A model generated the notes under the pieces. The model did not search any database and had not been told where the DNA came from. It saw only the letters and a list, made by a program, of their open reading frames with translations. Below are positions 11,326 through 21,332 of a stretch of DNA of 64,000 bases, in pieces. This stretch comes from SAR324 cluster bacterium JCVI-SC AAA005 (GTDB lineage: Bacteria; SAR324; NAC60-12). The position numbers and the translations under genes were made by a program. Position 1 is the first letter of the stretch. Each line of letters starts with the position of its first letter. The stretch covers positions 24,369 through 88,368 of the forward strand of contig AGAU01000247.1 of NCBI GenBank assembly GCA_000224765.2, read 5' to 3'.

Positions 11326-12040
11326 GATGCTCATCATCACAGGATTAGAGACTTTTTATGGAAAGATCCAAGCTCTACGTGGTGTTGATCTTCATATCAA
11401 CAAAGGGGAGATTGTCACGCTGATTGGTGCGAATGGGGCTGGAAAATCTACGCTCCTGATGAGTATTTGTGGACGGGTAAAGGCGAGATCTGGTGCAATT
11501 GTTTTAGAGGGGTTAGACATCACCAAGGCCCAGACACATGAAATCATACAGATGGGAGTGTCTCAATCACCCGAGGGTAGAAGAATCTTTCCAAGAATGA
11601 CAGTTATGGAAAACCTTCAACTTGGAGCGACTACAAATCAAATGGCCTATTTTGATGAAGATGTAGCAAAGGTCTTTGATTTATTTCCCAGGCTCAATGA
11701 ACGTAAAAACCAACGTGGAGGTACGCTATCAGGGGGTGAACAGCAAATGCTTGCTATTGGTAGGGCTTTGATGAGTCGCCCCAAGCTGTTACTGATGGAT
11801 GAACCTTCCCTGGGGATCGCACCCATTTTGGTGAGGCAGATCTTTAAAGCGATCGGGCGGATCAGCAAAGAAGAGCATGTGACAATTTTTCTAGTGGAAC
11901 AAAATGCTTTTCATGCACTCAAGCTAGCGGATCGGGGCTATGTCATGGTAAATGGAGCTATTTCAATGACAGGAACAGGATCAGAACTTCTTGCTCGGCC
12001 AGAGGTGCGAGCAGCTTATTTAGAAGGAGGAGCGCACTGA
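11306..12040 (+). CDS. livF: branched-chain amino acid ABC transporter ATP-binding protein LivF (system 1); internal ATG at 11321 also possible
   Basis: GANGAGKSTL, SPEGRRIFPRMTVMENL, LSGGEQQMLAIGRAL, LLLMDEPSLGIAP. Confidence 0.95.
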   Translation: MIKPMAEMLIITGLETFYGKIQALRGVDLHINKGEIVTLIGANGAGKSTLLMSICGRVKARSGAIVLEGLDITKAQTHEIIQMGVSQSPEGRRIFPRMTVMENLQLGATTNQMAYFDEDVAKVFDLFPRLNERKNQRGGTLSGGEQQMLAIGRALMSRPKLLLMDEPSLGIAPILVRQIFKAIGRISKEEHVTIFLVEQNAFHALKLADRGYVMVNGAISMTGTGSELLARPEVRAAYLEGGAH

Positions 12041-12375
12041 TGGATGCTGGTTGGACTGTTTTCTTTATCTTTACTATCTTGATTGCAGGAGGGGCCGCCT
12101 TTCTAATGGGACAAGCAATTGCTATAACCTGGCGTCCTATTTGGCAGTGTGTTTCCTATGGAATTTTACTCGGATTTGCTGAAAGATTTATGGTGTTTGC
12201 TCTATTTGAGGGTGAATTACTTTCTTTCACTGCTTATATTGTTGATACATTTGTTTTGGTCGCAATTTCTTTAATTTCATTTCGCAAAACCTACGTACAA
12301 AAGATGGTGCGACAATATCCATGGCAATTTGAGAATCAGGGTCCATTTTTTTTGAATACTAAGAGTACCAACTGA
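12040..12375 (+). CDS. small membrane protein translationally coupled to livF, unknown function
   Basis: 111 aa with about three hydrophobic segments; start overlaps livF stop (TGATGG); sits between livF and the substrate-binding protein gene. Confidence 0.7.
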   Translation: MDAGWTVFFIFTILIAGGAAFLMGQAIAITWRPIWQCVSYGILLGFAERFMVFALFEGELLSFTAYIVDTFVLVAISLISFRKTYVQKMVRQYPWQFENQGPFFLNTKSTN

Positions 12376-12462
12376 CGTTACAGGGAATCGGACACCCACA
12401 AACGTCGCTTCGCTGCCCAAGCAGCAAAACTGGCCATTTGGCCTTACTGATGAGGAGATCAA

Positions 12463-13560
12463 ATGAGGGCATTTAAAACTCTTCTGGCAGCTGGTCTGCT
12501 GGCTGCCTTGTCTGGTATGCCTGCCTATGCAGAGATTACCGTTGCAACCGCAGGACCTATGACCGGTCAATACGCCAGTTTTGGTCAACAAATGAAAGCA
12601 GGGGCCGAGATGGCAGTGGCTGACATCAATGCGAAGGGTGGAGTTCTGGGCGAAATGCTAAAGTTGGAGGTTGGGGATGACGCATGTGACCCTAAGCAAG
12701 CAGTGGCAGTTGCAAATGAGATGGTAGGCAAGGGTGTAGTTTACATGGCAGGTCACTTCTGCTCTGGTTCATCTATTCCAGCCTCAAAGGTGTATGAAGA
12801 AGAGGGAATCATTCAGGTCTCACCAGCTTCCACGAATCCAAAGTTGACGGATGAAGGAGGGCCAAACGTGTTTCGAGTCTGTGGTCGGGACGATCAGCAA
12901 GGAGAAGTGGCAGGTAAGTTCCTCGCAGGCGTTTATCGAAGCATGAACATTGCGATCGTTCATGATAAGACGGCCTACGGCAAAGGATTGGCTGATGCGA
13001 CCATGGCCTCCATGAACAAATATGGAAAGAAGGAAACCCTCTATGAAGCCTACACCGCGGGTGAGAAAGACTACACAGCCCTCGTTTCCAAGTTGAAGAA
13101 GAACAATATCCAGGTTTTGTATGTTGGAGGCTACCATTCAGAGGCTGGCTTGATGGTTCGCCAAATGCGAGATCAAGGTATGAACACTGTACTTGTATCT
13201 GGTGATGCTCTGGTCACAGATGAATACTGGCAAATTACTGGAGATGCTGGTGAAGGGACATTGATGACTTTCAGCCCAGATCCCAGAAAGAACCCAATTG
13301 CAATCCCATTGGTTAAAGCTTTCCGCGAAAAAGGAATTGAGCCAGAGGGATATGTTCTATACACCTACGCTGCCATCCAAGTCTTTGCGCAGGCTGCGGA
13401 AGCCGCAGGAAGCACAAACATGGATAAGATTCTGAAGGTGATGAACAGTACAAAATTCAGCACCGTTCTTGGTGAACTAGGTTTTGACAGTAAAGGTGAC
13501 GTGAGCCTACCAGGTTATGTTTTCTACATTTGGAAAGATGGAAACTACGAATATCTTTGA
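12463..13560 (+). CDS. livK: branched-chain amino acid ABC transporter substrate-binding protein (system 1)
   Basis: Signal peptide followed by EITVATAGPMTGQYASFGQQMKAGAEMAVADINAKGG and the type I periplasmic-binding fold pattern. Confidence 0.92.
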   Translation: MRAFKTLLAAGLLAALSGMPAYAEITVATAGPMTGQYASFGQQMKAGAEMAVADINAKGGVLGEMLKLEVGDDACDPKQAVAVANEMVGKGVVYMAGHFCSGSSIPASKVYEEEGIIQVSPASTNPKLTDEGGPNVFRVCGRDDQQGEVAGKFLAGVYRSMNIAIVHDKTAYGKGLADATMASMNKYGKKETLYEAYTAGEKDYTALVSKLKKNNIQVLYVGGYHSEAGLMVRQMRDQGMNTVLVSGDALVTDEYWQITGDAGEGTLMTFSPDPRKNPIAIPLVKAFREKGIEPEGYVLYTYAAIQVFAQAAEAAGSTNMDKILKVMNSTKFSTVLGELGFDSKGDVSLPGYVFYIWKDGNYEYL

Positions 13561-13704
13561 TTCGATATATATTAAAATATGAATATTTTTTAACCATTGA
13601 TCTACTTTACTCCGGGAGCACTTGAATTTTGTTCTGTTGATCTGGGCTTCCGGAGTCCTACTTGCCCTCCAAGACTTCATACTCATTATTGAAAAATCCC
13701 CCAA

Positions 13705-14466
13705 GTGATCTCCGTTCGAAACCTCTATAAACATTTTGGCGGAGTCCAGGCAGTAAACGGGATTAGTCTAGAAATCAAAACAGGGTTGATCACAGGATTA
13801 ATCGGTCCCAATGGAGCTGGAAAAACCACTTTATTCAATCTGATTGCAGGGATTTTTCCACCAGATCAAGGACAAATCCTGCTTGATGGAGAAGACGTAG
13901 CTGGATTCAAACCACACCAACTTTTCTCCAAGGGACTTCTTAGAACCTTTCAAATTCCTCACGAGTTTCACAGTTTGACAGCACGGGAGAATTTGATGAT
14001 GGTTGCCCCGAATCAATTGGGTGAAAGCCTCATAAGTGCATGGTTTCAGCGCAAAACTCTTCATCAGCAAGAGAGAGAGATTGCCATGAAAGCAGATGAA
14101 GTCATGGAATTTCTCAACATTCGACATGTCGCAGATGAGCTAGCTGGAAATTTGTCTGGTGGACAGAAGAAATTGCTAGAATTAGGTCGAACAATGATGG
14201 TTGATGCCAAGGTCGTTATTCTGGATGAAGTCGGAGCTGGGGTTAACAGGACTTTGCTGAGAGAAATTGGAGATGCAATTGAGTTGATGAATCAGGAGAA
14301 AGGATACACCTTCTGTATGATCGAACATGATATGGATTTCATCAGCCGACTCTGTAATCCAGTGATCGTGATGGCGGAAGGCAAGCTGCTAACTGAAGGC
14401 TCAGCAGAAGAAGTGAAATCCAATGAAATGGTGATAGAAGCTTATCTGGGTCGTGGAGCTTCATAA
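13705..14466 (+). CDS. livG: branched-chain amino acid ABC transporter ATP-binding protein LivG (system 2)
   Basis: GTG start; [43 protein letters not shown]. Confidence 0.92.
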   Translation: MISVRNLYKHFGGVQAVNGISLEIKTGLITGLIGPNGAGKTTLFNLIAGIFPPDQGQILLDGEDVAGFKPHQLFSKGLLRTFQIPHEFHSLTARENLMMVAPNQLGESLISAWFQRKTLHQQEREIAMKADEVMEFLNIRHVADELAGNLSGGQKKLLELGRTMMVDAKVVILDEVGAGVNRTLLREIGDAIELMNQEKGYTFCMIEHDMDFISRLCNPVIVMAEGKLLTEGSAEEVKSNEMVIEAYLGRGAS

Positions 14467-14499
14467 AGTCTGATCTGAGAAATATTTGTAAAACAGGAA

Positions 14500-15204
14500 A
14501 TGAGTTACCTCCTTGGTGAAAATTTGATTGGTGGTTATGGAACTGGAGATATTCTCAAGGGCTGCACAATCTCTGCAGCGCAAAGAGAAATTTCTGTTGT
14601 TGTTGGCCCAAACGGAGCAGGTAAATCGACTGCTATGAAGGCGATGTTGGGTATGCTGAAGGTCCTGAAAGGGAGAGTTACGCTTGCGGGGCAGGACATC
14701 ACGAACATATCCCCACAACAAAGAGTTCAACTTGGTATGGCCTTCGTTCCTCAAACCAATAATGTCTTCAGTAGCATGACCGTTGAAGAAAATCTCGAAC
14801 TCGGTGCGTATGTTCGCACTGATGACTATTCAGATACGATGGGTCAGGTCTATGAGCTTTTTCCTGTGCTAAAAGAAAAGCGTCTCCAACCAGCAGGAGA
14901 ACTCTCTGGAGGACAGCGACAACAAGTTGCTGTGGGGCGAGCTTTGATGATGAAACCGAGTGTGTTGATGCTCGATGAACCAACAGCAGGTGTCTCTCCA
15001 ATTGTCATGGATGAGCTGTTCGACCGCATCATTGAGGTAAAAAAAACAGGAATTGCGATTTTAATTGTAGAACAAAACGCTCGACAGGCACTTGCAATCG
15101 CTGACAAGGGATTTGTATTGGTGACAGGCCAGAATCGCTTTACAGATTCTGGTCAAGTACTCCTTGCCAATAAGGAAGTTCGTCGCACCTTTCTTGGTGG
15201 ATAG
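14500..15204 (+). CDS. livF: branched-chain amino acid ABC transporter ATP-binding protein LivF (system 2)
   Basis: VGPNGAGKSTAMKAMLGML, ELSGGQRQQVAVGRALMMKPSVLMLDEPTAGVSP. Confidence 0.92.
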   Translation: MSYLLGENLIGGYGTGDILKGCTISAAQREISVVVGPNGAGKSTAMKAMLGMLKVLKGRVTLAGQDITNISPQQRVQLGMAFVPQTNNVFSSMTVEENLELGAYVRTDDYSDTMGQVYELFPVLKEKRLQPAGELSGGQRQQVAVGRALMMKPSVLMLDEPTAGVSPIVMDELFDRIIEVKKTGIAILIVEQNARQALAIADKGFVLVTGQNRFTDSGQVLLANKEVRRTFLGG

Positions 15205-16217
15205 TGATGGATTTTCTGAACGCGATAGTTCTAATTTCGAATTACGTACTAATTCCTTCTTTGGTTTATGGGTCACAACTTGCCCTTGGTGCCCTGGGGG
15301 TGACAATTGTCTTTGGCATCATGCGCTTCGCTAATTTTGCGCATGGTGAAATGATGTCCTTTGCAACAGTCTGCACGATCTTTATCACATGGTGGTTTCA
15401 GTCACTTGGTTTAACTGCCGGAATCATTCCCACAGCTCTCCTTGCCCTCCCTTTTGGAATCCTGATCACGAGCTTATTGGTCTGGGGTACTGAGCGAAGT
15501 ATTTTTAGCTATTATCGTCAAAGGAAGAGCAAGCCTGTAATCTTTGTGATCGCCTCCGTTGGTGTGATGTTCATGCTTAATGGGATCGTCAGGTTATTCA
15601 TTGGGACAGATGAAATCATTTTCATGGATGGTCTAAAATTTATCATCAAAGCTGGAGAATTTAAAAAATGGTCGGGTCTCAAAGAAGGTTTATCGCTAAA
15701 GCAAACTCAGGTTCTAACTGTCCTATTGGCGATTATAGCAGTCGCCTGGGTGTTTTGGTTCCTACAAAAAACCAAGATGGGTAAGGCGATGAGAGCTTTC
15801 TCAGACAATGAAGATCTGGCATTACTATCAGGTATTAATCCTGAAAAAGTAGTGCAAGCAACATGGTTTATCAGCGCTGTCCTCATTACTCTAGCAGGTG
15901 TCCTCTATGGTCTTGATAAAAGCTACAAACCACTAGTCTATTTCCACCTGCTACTCCCAATTTTTGCTGCAGCCATTGTTGGTGGCATTGGGCAACCCAT
16001 TGGGGCCATTCTAGGAGGCTACATTGTCGCTTTCTCAGAGGTAACGGCTACCTACGCATTCAAAAAATTCCTTAGATACCTTGGTCCCGAAGGTTGGTCT
16101 CCTGATAGTTTAGTCCAATTTCTTAGTACAGAATATAAGTTTGCGGTTTCTTTCTTGATTCTGGTCTTGGTCCTTTTGATCCGGCCAACAGGTCTTTTCA
16201 AAGGCAGAGTGCTTTGA
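15204..16217 (+). CDS. livH: branched-chain amino acid ABC transporter permease LivH (system 2)
   Basis: GSQLALGALGVTIVFGIMRFANFAHGEMM...ALLSGINPEKV. Confidence 0.92.
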   Translation: MMDFLNAIVLISNYVLIPSLVYGSQLALGALGVTIVFGIMRFANFAHGEMMSFATVCTIFITWWFQSLGLTAGIIPTALLALPFGILITSLLVWGTERSIFSYYRQRKSKPVIFVIASVGVMFMLNGIVRLFIGTDEIIFMDGLKFIIKAGEFKKWSGLKEGLSLKQTQVLTVLLAIIAVAWVFWFLQKTKMGKAMRAFSDNEDLALLSGINPEKVVQATWFISAVLITLAGVLYGLDKSYKPLVYFHLLLPIFAAAIVGGIGQPIGAILGGYIVAFSEVTATYAFKKFLRYLGPEGWSPDSLVQFLSTEYKFAVSFLILVLVLLIRPTGLFKGRVL

Positions 16218-17572
16218 GCAATTCGCATCGGGCTGTCATTAGTTTTGCAATCATGGCTCTCCTGCTTGGGATGGTAGGAACGATACAGTCTTGGAACGTG
16301 AGCCTCGCTATACTGAATCTTTGCCTGATTTCAGCGATCATGTCCCTAGGACTAAATATCCAGTGGGGCTATGCAGGTTTATTCAATGCTGGAGTAATGG
16401 CTTCAACAGCATTAGGAGGACTGGCTGCGGTTTTAGTATCTCACTCTCCAGTTGGTAAAGCATGGGCTGCTGGAGGATTAGATACAGGACTAGCTCCAAT
16501 GACTTTGGTTTTGACTGTCTTAGGTGCCTGGTGGATTAGAAGGAAGGTACCAGAAGGCTACCTTCGAAAAGTCATGTTCTTGATGTGGCTTCTCTGCGGA
16601 TATGCGTTGTTACGCTATTTCTATGAACAAGCTTCGCTAAATATAGAAGCAGTCGATCCAGCGCAAACAGGGTTTCTGGGAGGACTGGGTCTTCCTATTT
16701 TAATTTCTTGGATAGTCGGTGGAATAGCCGCAGCTGGATTAGCTTGGGTAGTTGGGCGAGTTGCTCTCGGGCTACGCTCAGACTACTTTGCGATCGCTAC
16801 GCTTGGGATCTCAGAGATCATGATCTCCATTCTGAAGAATGAGGATTGGTTAACGAGAGGCGTGAAAAATGTCACGGGCTTGGAGCGACCTGTCCCTTAC
16901 GAAGTAGACCTTCAACAAAGCCAGTGGTTTATGGATTTGGTCATCAGATTACACTCTGTTGATCCAAACCAAATCAGACAGGAAGCTCTCCAAGAGATGG
17001 TGATATCGGCTTCAGGGGTCTTCGTCAAGCTTTGCTACTCGGGACTATTCCTCATAGTTCTCCTAATAATCCTTGGCTTGGCTGCACTAGCCTTGAATTC
17101 TCCTTGGGGCAGAATGATGCGTGCGATTCGTGACAACGAAGTTGCGGCTGCTGCAATGGGAAAAGATGTGACGAACCGTCATCGGCAGGTATTCATTTTG
17201 GGGTCGGCGGTCATTGGTGTTGCGGGAGCAATGCTTACCACATTGGATGGGCAATTTACGCCCGGAACTTATATTCCTTTACGCTTCACATTCCTGATTT
17301 GGGTTATGGTAATCATCGGAGGAAGTGGTAATAACCTTGGGGCGGTCCTAGGGGCTTTTATCACTTGGTTTACTTGGATTGAAGCGGAGCCTGTGGCGCT
17401 TTGGGCGGTAGAAAACTTAAACTCATTGCTCAGTGAGGAGAATCCTCTCCGACAACATTTTATTGACGTTGCCCCTCATTTGAGGATGGTAATTATGGGG
17501 CTGATTCTTATTCTGGTGCTCAGGTTTCGGCCAGAGGGAATCTTGCCAGAGAGAAACATTAATAGTAAATAA
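16214..17572 (+). CDS. livM: branched-chain amino acid ABC transporter permease LivM (system 2)
   Basis: SLGLNIQWGYAGLFNAGV...LRSDYFAIATLGISEI...MRAIRDNEVAAAAMGKDV. Confidence 0.92.
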   Translation: MSNSHRAVISFAIMALLLGMVGTIQSWNVSLAILNLCLISAIMSLGLNIQWGYAGLFNAGVMASTALGGLAAVLVSHSPVGKAWAAGGLDTGLAPMTLVLTVLGAWWIRRKVPEGYLRKVMFLMWLLCGYALLRYFYEQASLNIEAVDPAQTGFLGGLGLPILISWIVGGIAAAGLAWVVGRVALGLRSDYFAIATLGISEIMISILKNEDWLTRGVKNVTGLERPVPYEVDLQQSQWFMDLVIRLHSVDPNQIRQEALQEMVISASGVFVKLCYSGLFLIVLLIILGLAALALNSPWGRMMRAIRDNEVAAAAMGKDVTNRHRQVFILGSAVIGVAGAMLTTLDGQFTPGTYIPLRFTFLIWVMVIIGGSGNNLGAVLGAFITWFTWIEAEPVALWAVENLNSLLSEENPLRQHFIDVAPHLRMVIMGLILILVLRFRPEGILPERNINSK

Positions 17573-17585
17573 TTGGAATTTTTTT

Positions 17586-17617
17586 AAGAGACCTGCCCAA
17601 TGAGGGCTGGTCTCTTT
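17586..17617. terminator. bidirectional rho-independent terminator between livM2 and the convergent substrate-binding protein gene
   Basis: AAGAGACCTGCCC-AATGA-GGGCTGGTCTCTT (one T/T mismatch) flanked by a T-run on the left and TTTAAAATT on the right. Confidence 0.8.
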
Positions 17618-17625
17618 AAAATTAC

Positions 17626-18825
17626 TCAGTGGAATCGAATAGTCTTAAATGATTTATCAGCTATTTCGAACTCTCGATATGAGCCAAATGTTTCACCGAC
17701 ACTATTCAACTCTACGTTAGTAGCACCAACATAATCGATTGGTCCACCGCCATTTAAAATACTGAGGCCTTTTGAAAGTTCACCTGGAAGGATCTTAGTG
17801 CCAGGGGCATTAGCGACGGCAAGTAAGTTGTCTTTAATCGATCCCCCATTTGTGGAGCGGGCCCTTTGCATCGCAAGAACTAAAAGAGCTGCTGCATCGT
17901 AAGATTCACCAATAAATGGGCCGTTATTGTTTATTCCAGAACCAGATGCGATTTTCTTGAAAAGTTCAGCGCCATTTGATGCCGAGCCAGGAACCGTTCC
18001 GAAAGAACCAGTTAGATCGCCATCAACATTCGTGTGCAACCTATCGCCAAACATTCCGTCTGCTAGGATAAATCTATCGAAAGCACCGCTATCGATTGCT
18101 GGTTGAATGATCCCGGGACCACCTTGATCTACATAACTAAAAACCGCCAGGGCTTCACCACCCGCTGAGTCCAAAGTTGCAACTTCTGCTGAGTAATCAG
18201 CTTTGCCACTTTCAGCTGGAATTGCTACGGTAATCTCACCGCCAAGATTTTTAAAAGCATTTACAAATGAATCTGACAGACCCTTACCATAATCACTGTT
18301 GACATATGTTACAGCTACCGATTTGATTCCGCGTGACATTGTGATTTTTGCTAATAACTGACCTTGCCTGGCGTCGGAAGGGGCTGTGCGGAAGAAATAA
18401 CCATTATCTGATATAGTTGATAGAGCAGGTGAAGTTGCCGAAGGAGAAACCATTGGTATGCCATTGGGGACTGCAACATTATTGGCGACCGCTATAGTAA
18501 CGCCTGAACAATCAGCTCCCATTATACCGACAACTTTTTCTGCTGTAACCAGCCTCTCAGCAGCAGCAGTGGCAGCAGCTGCATCTATACATGTAGAATC
18601 GGCACGAACAGGAATAATTTTTTCACCACCTAGCAGATTCCCTGAATCCGAAGCCTCTTTGAAGGCTAGTTCTGCTGAGCCTGCCATATCCGCTGTAAGA
18701 GATTCAATCGGTCCTGTAAAGCCAAGAATGATTCCCATCTTGATGTCTGCGAATGCTGCGGTAGGTAGTATCAAGCTTCCCGCTATCATCATCATAACTT
18801 TTTTGAAAAATTTGTTTCTCATCAT
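17626..18825 (-). CDS. branched-chain amino acid-type ABC transporter substrate-binding protein (probable partner of system 2)
   Basis: Signal peptide then DIKMGIILGFTGPIESLTADMAGSAELAFKEASDSGNLLGG; type I PBP architecture; convergent with livM2. Confidence 0.88.
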   Translation of the reverse strand: MMRNKFFKKVMMMIAGSLILPTAAFADIKMGIILGFTGPIESLTADMAGSAELAFKEASDSGNLLGGEKIIPVRADSTCIDAAAATAAAERLVTAEKVVGIMGADCSGVTIAVANNVAVPNGIPMVSPSATSPALSTISDNGYFFRTAPSDARQGQLLAKITMSRGIKSVAVTYVNSDYGKGLSDSFVNAFKNLGGEITVAIPAESGKADYSAEVATLDSAGGEALAVFSYVDQGGPGIIQPAIDSGAFDRFILADGMFGDRLHTNVDGDLTGSFGTVPGSASNGAELFKKIASGSGINNNGPFIGESYDAAALLVLAMQRARSTNGGSIKDNLLAVANAPGTKILPGELSKGLSILNGGGPIDYVGATNVELNSVGETFGSYREFEIADKSFKTIRFH

Positions 18826-19144
18826 TTTTCCCTCTTAAAAAGCAGACGTGTTAAGAATTTAAGAACATCTAGAGTTTGTTCAGAATTAACTGCATAGAAC
18901 CGAAATTGCTGCCTACAAGTCATTTCTGAAACACCTTTTTTACACGGATTTACTGAAAAGGTCTACAAAGTCTATTTTCAAGCTTTTGTGCGATTCTGAA
19001 ACCTGACTTAATGGATTTTGAGCTCATCAAGTCAAAGAATTATTTTGATGTTTCGAAAATAGCCTTTTATCAGTGTGCGCAGCAAAATCAATTTATTTAA
19101 ATTTCTATTGTGAAGACCCGCTTAACAATTTGAGAAAGGTTCCT

Positions 19145-20275
19145 ATGGTGTACGATGTCATTGTAGCTGGTTTAGGCGGAATGGGCAGTGCGACAGCCTG
19201 GCAATTAGCTAAGAAAGGGCACTCTGTTTTGGGCATTGAGCGTTTTTCACCGTCACATGATCAGGGATCCAGTCATGGAGACAGTCGGATTATTCGTTTG
19301 GCATATTTTGAGGATCCAGCCTACGTACCACTCCTGAAAAGAGCTTATGAACTTTGGAGTGAAGCTGAGATAGCCTCTGGGAAGGACCTTTTCACGGAAA
19401 CTGGGGGACTGATGATTGGTCCTAGTGATTCAAAGACAGTGGCTGGAGCGCTTCATTCAGCGGATGAATGGGATCTTGGTCATCAAATGCTCGGTTACGA
19501 GGAAATGAGAGAACGCTTTCCACAGTTCATTTTGAAAGAAGATGAGATTGCTCTGTTTGAAGAAAGGGCAGGATTCGTCCGGCCGGAGAGAAGCTGTGCA
19601 ACCCATAATCAATTGGCAGAGCAGTCTGGTGGAAAAATGCGTTTTGGAGAACAATTCTTATCATGGTACCCAGATGGGAATGGCGTTCAAGTCGTTACAG
19701 ATAAAGGGACTTATCGAGCAAATCGACTAGTGATCTCAGGGGGTTCCTGGAATCCAAAGCTGTTGCCAGATTTGAAAATCCCGTTTGATGTTAAACGTTT
19801 AACATTATTTTGGTTTGACGTTGAAAATATGGATCAGTGGCAGTTAGGGAGAATGCCTATATACATTTGGGAGCCAAGTGATATTGAACAATTTTACGGA
19901 TTTCCTGCGATTGATGGGCCCGGGGGTGGAGCCAAGGTGGCATATTTTAGGGTGGGCCCGGAGTGTGATCCTGACCAAGTTGACAGAACCGTACTTCCTG
20001 AGGAGATTGAGTTGATTAGACAAGCGACAGTTAGATTAAATAAATTGTCCGGGGCTCCACTTAGAACAGCTACCTGTCTTTATACAAATACCCCGGATGA
20101 GCACTTCGTTATCGGGTTACATCCGGAGTATCCTCAAGTGTCTTTAGCAGCAGGTTTTTCTGGGCATGGATTCAAGTTTGCGAGTGTGATTGGAGAGGTT
20201 ATGTCAGATCTGGCAATTCAGCAGTCAACAGAACATCCAATTAGCCTTTTTTCTCCAAATAGATTCCGAAACTGA
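19145..20275 (+). CDS. FAD-dependent monomeric sarcosine oxidase / N-methyl-tryptophan oxidase family
   Basis: YDVIVAGLGGMGSATAWQLAKKGHSVLGIERF...GSSHGDSRIIRLAYFEDPAYVPLLKRAYELW; C-terminal GFSGHGFKFASVIGE. The track start is 19073; ATG 19145 fits the FAD-binding N-terminus. Confidence 0.88.
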   Translation: MVYDVIVAGLGGMGSATAWQLAKKGHSVLGIERFSPSHDQGSSHGDSRIIRLAYFEDPAYVPLLKRAYELWSEAEIASGKDLFTETGGLMIGPSDSKTVAGALHSADEWDLGHQMLGYEEMRERFPQFILKEDEIALFEERAGFVRPERSCATHNQLAEQSGGKMRFGEQFLSWYPDGNGVQVVTDKGTYRANRLVISGGSWNPKLLPDLKIPFDVKRLTLFWFDVENMDQWQLGRMPIYIWEPSDIEQFYGFPAIDGPGGGAKVAYFRVGPECDPDQVDRTVLPEEIELIRQATVRLNKLSGAPLRTATCLYTNTPDEHFVIGLHPEYPQVSLAAGFSGHGFKFASVIGEVMSDLAIQQSTEHPISLFSPNRFRN

Positions 20276-20486
20276 GTTGGATTTGAGTTTCTTTATTTCC
20301 AAATCGCTCTGCATTAGCAGATCAGTTACGAAATAGTATTTTTCAATACTGAAGTTTTCTTTGATTAGATATAATTATAAATCATAAAATTTTGGAGTTG
20401 GAAGGAAATAACAGCTATATTCCTCCCGTCACTTTACTTCAATAAAATTTGTGGATAAGTCAGTAAAGGTGTAAAACCGATTTTTA

Positions 20487-21329
20487 TTACCAACTAAAAT
20501 TATTCATCTGGAAATCTGGCTGGGCTTTATGTTTTTGAATCTCGGCATTGATTTTCTGATCAGAAGCATCCCTCAAAATTCCATCACGCACCCAGACGCC
20601 TGCAATTCCAAATTTTTTTGCACCCTGGATATCGTGCTCTATTGAATCCCCTATCGCGACAGTTCGCATCTTTGCAAAAGAATACTCTCTTTCAGAAAAT
20701 TTATACATCTCTTCATACGGCTTACCGATCCAGATGACTTTACCACCTGATGTTTCGTAATATTCTGCAATTTTACCAGCTCCATAGGCAAGACCTTGTG
20801 GCGTGAGCATCCATTTGTCAGGATTCAGGCAAACACAGGGTAGTTTTTTGGACAGAGGAATCTCCAACTTCTTGATAGCTTTCTCCCAAGATTCTTCCTC
20901 GCCACGACTACCACTAAGAATCAACACGTCTGCATCTTCCGGATAGGCTACTTCCTTGAGCGTTGATCCCAAAAGGGGAGACCGGTCTTCGTCTCGAGCT
21001 AACACCCAACATCTTGATCCATCTTCAAGTCCAAGCTCAGACAATCCTCCAGTAAAAAGGTAATGCCCTACCTCCCCAGAAGTAACGACACCCTCAAAGA
21101 ATTCTCTATGTAGCCCCAGCTGTTCCATGCGCTGATAATTTTTCTCTGCTCTTTTCGCTGAATTGGAGAGAAGAATTACTGTTTTTTGGGCTGCTTGGAG
21201 GTTCTGAAGAGCTTCAATAACACCTTTAAAAACAGATTGGCCATTGTGTAGCACTCCATATTGATCTAGCAGGAAAGTTTCATATCTATGGGAAAGTCTT
21301 TCAAGTTTGATGAAGGGGATATTCAGCAT
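20487..21329 (-). CDS. HAD-IIA family hydrolase (NagD-like)
   Basis: FLLDQYGVLHNGQSVFKG, VILLSNSAKRA, VAIGDSIEHDIQGAKKFGIAGVWV. Confidence 0.88.
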   Translation of the reverse strand: MLNIPFIKLERLSHRYETFLLDQYGVLHNGQSVFKGVIEALQNLQAAQKTVILLSNSAKRAEKNYQRMEQLGLHREFFEGVVTSGEVGHYLFTGGLSELGLEDGSRCWVLARDEDRSPLLGSTLKEVAYPEDADVLILSGSRGEEESWEKAIKKLEIPLSKKLPCVCLNPDKWMLTPQGLAYGAGKIAEYYETSGGKVIWIGKPYEEMYKFSEREYSFAKMRTVAIGDSIEHDIQGAKKFGIAGVWVRDGILRDASDQKINAEIQKHKAQPDFQMNNFSW

Positions 21330-21332
21330 GGC

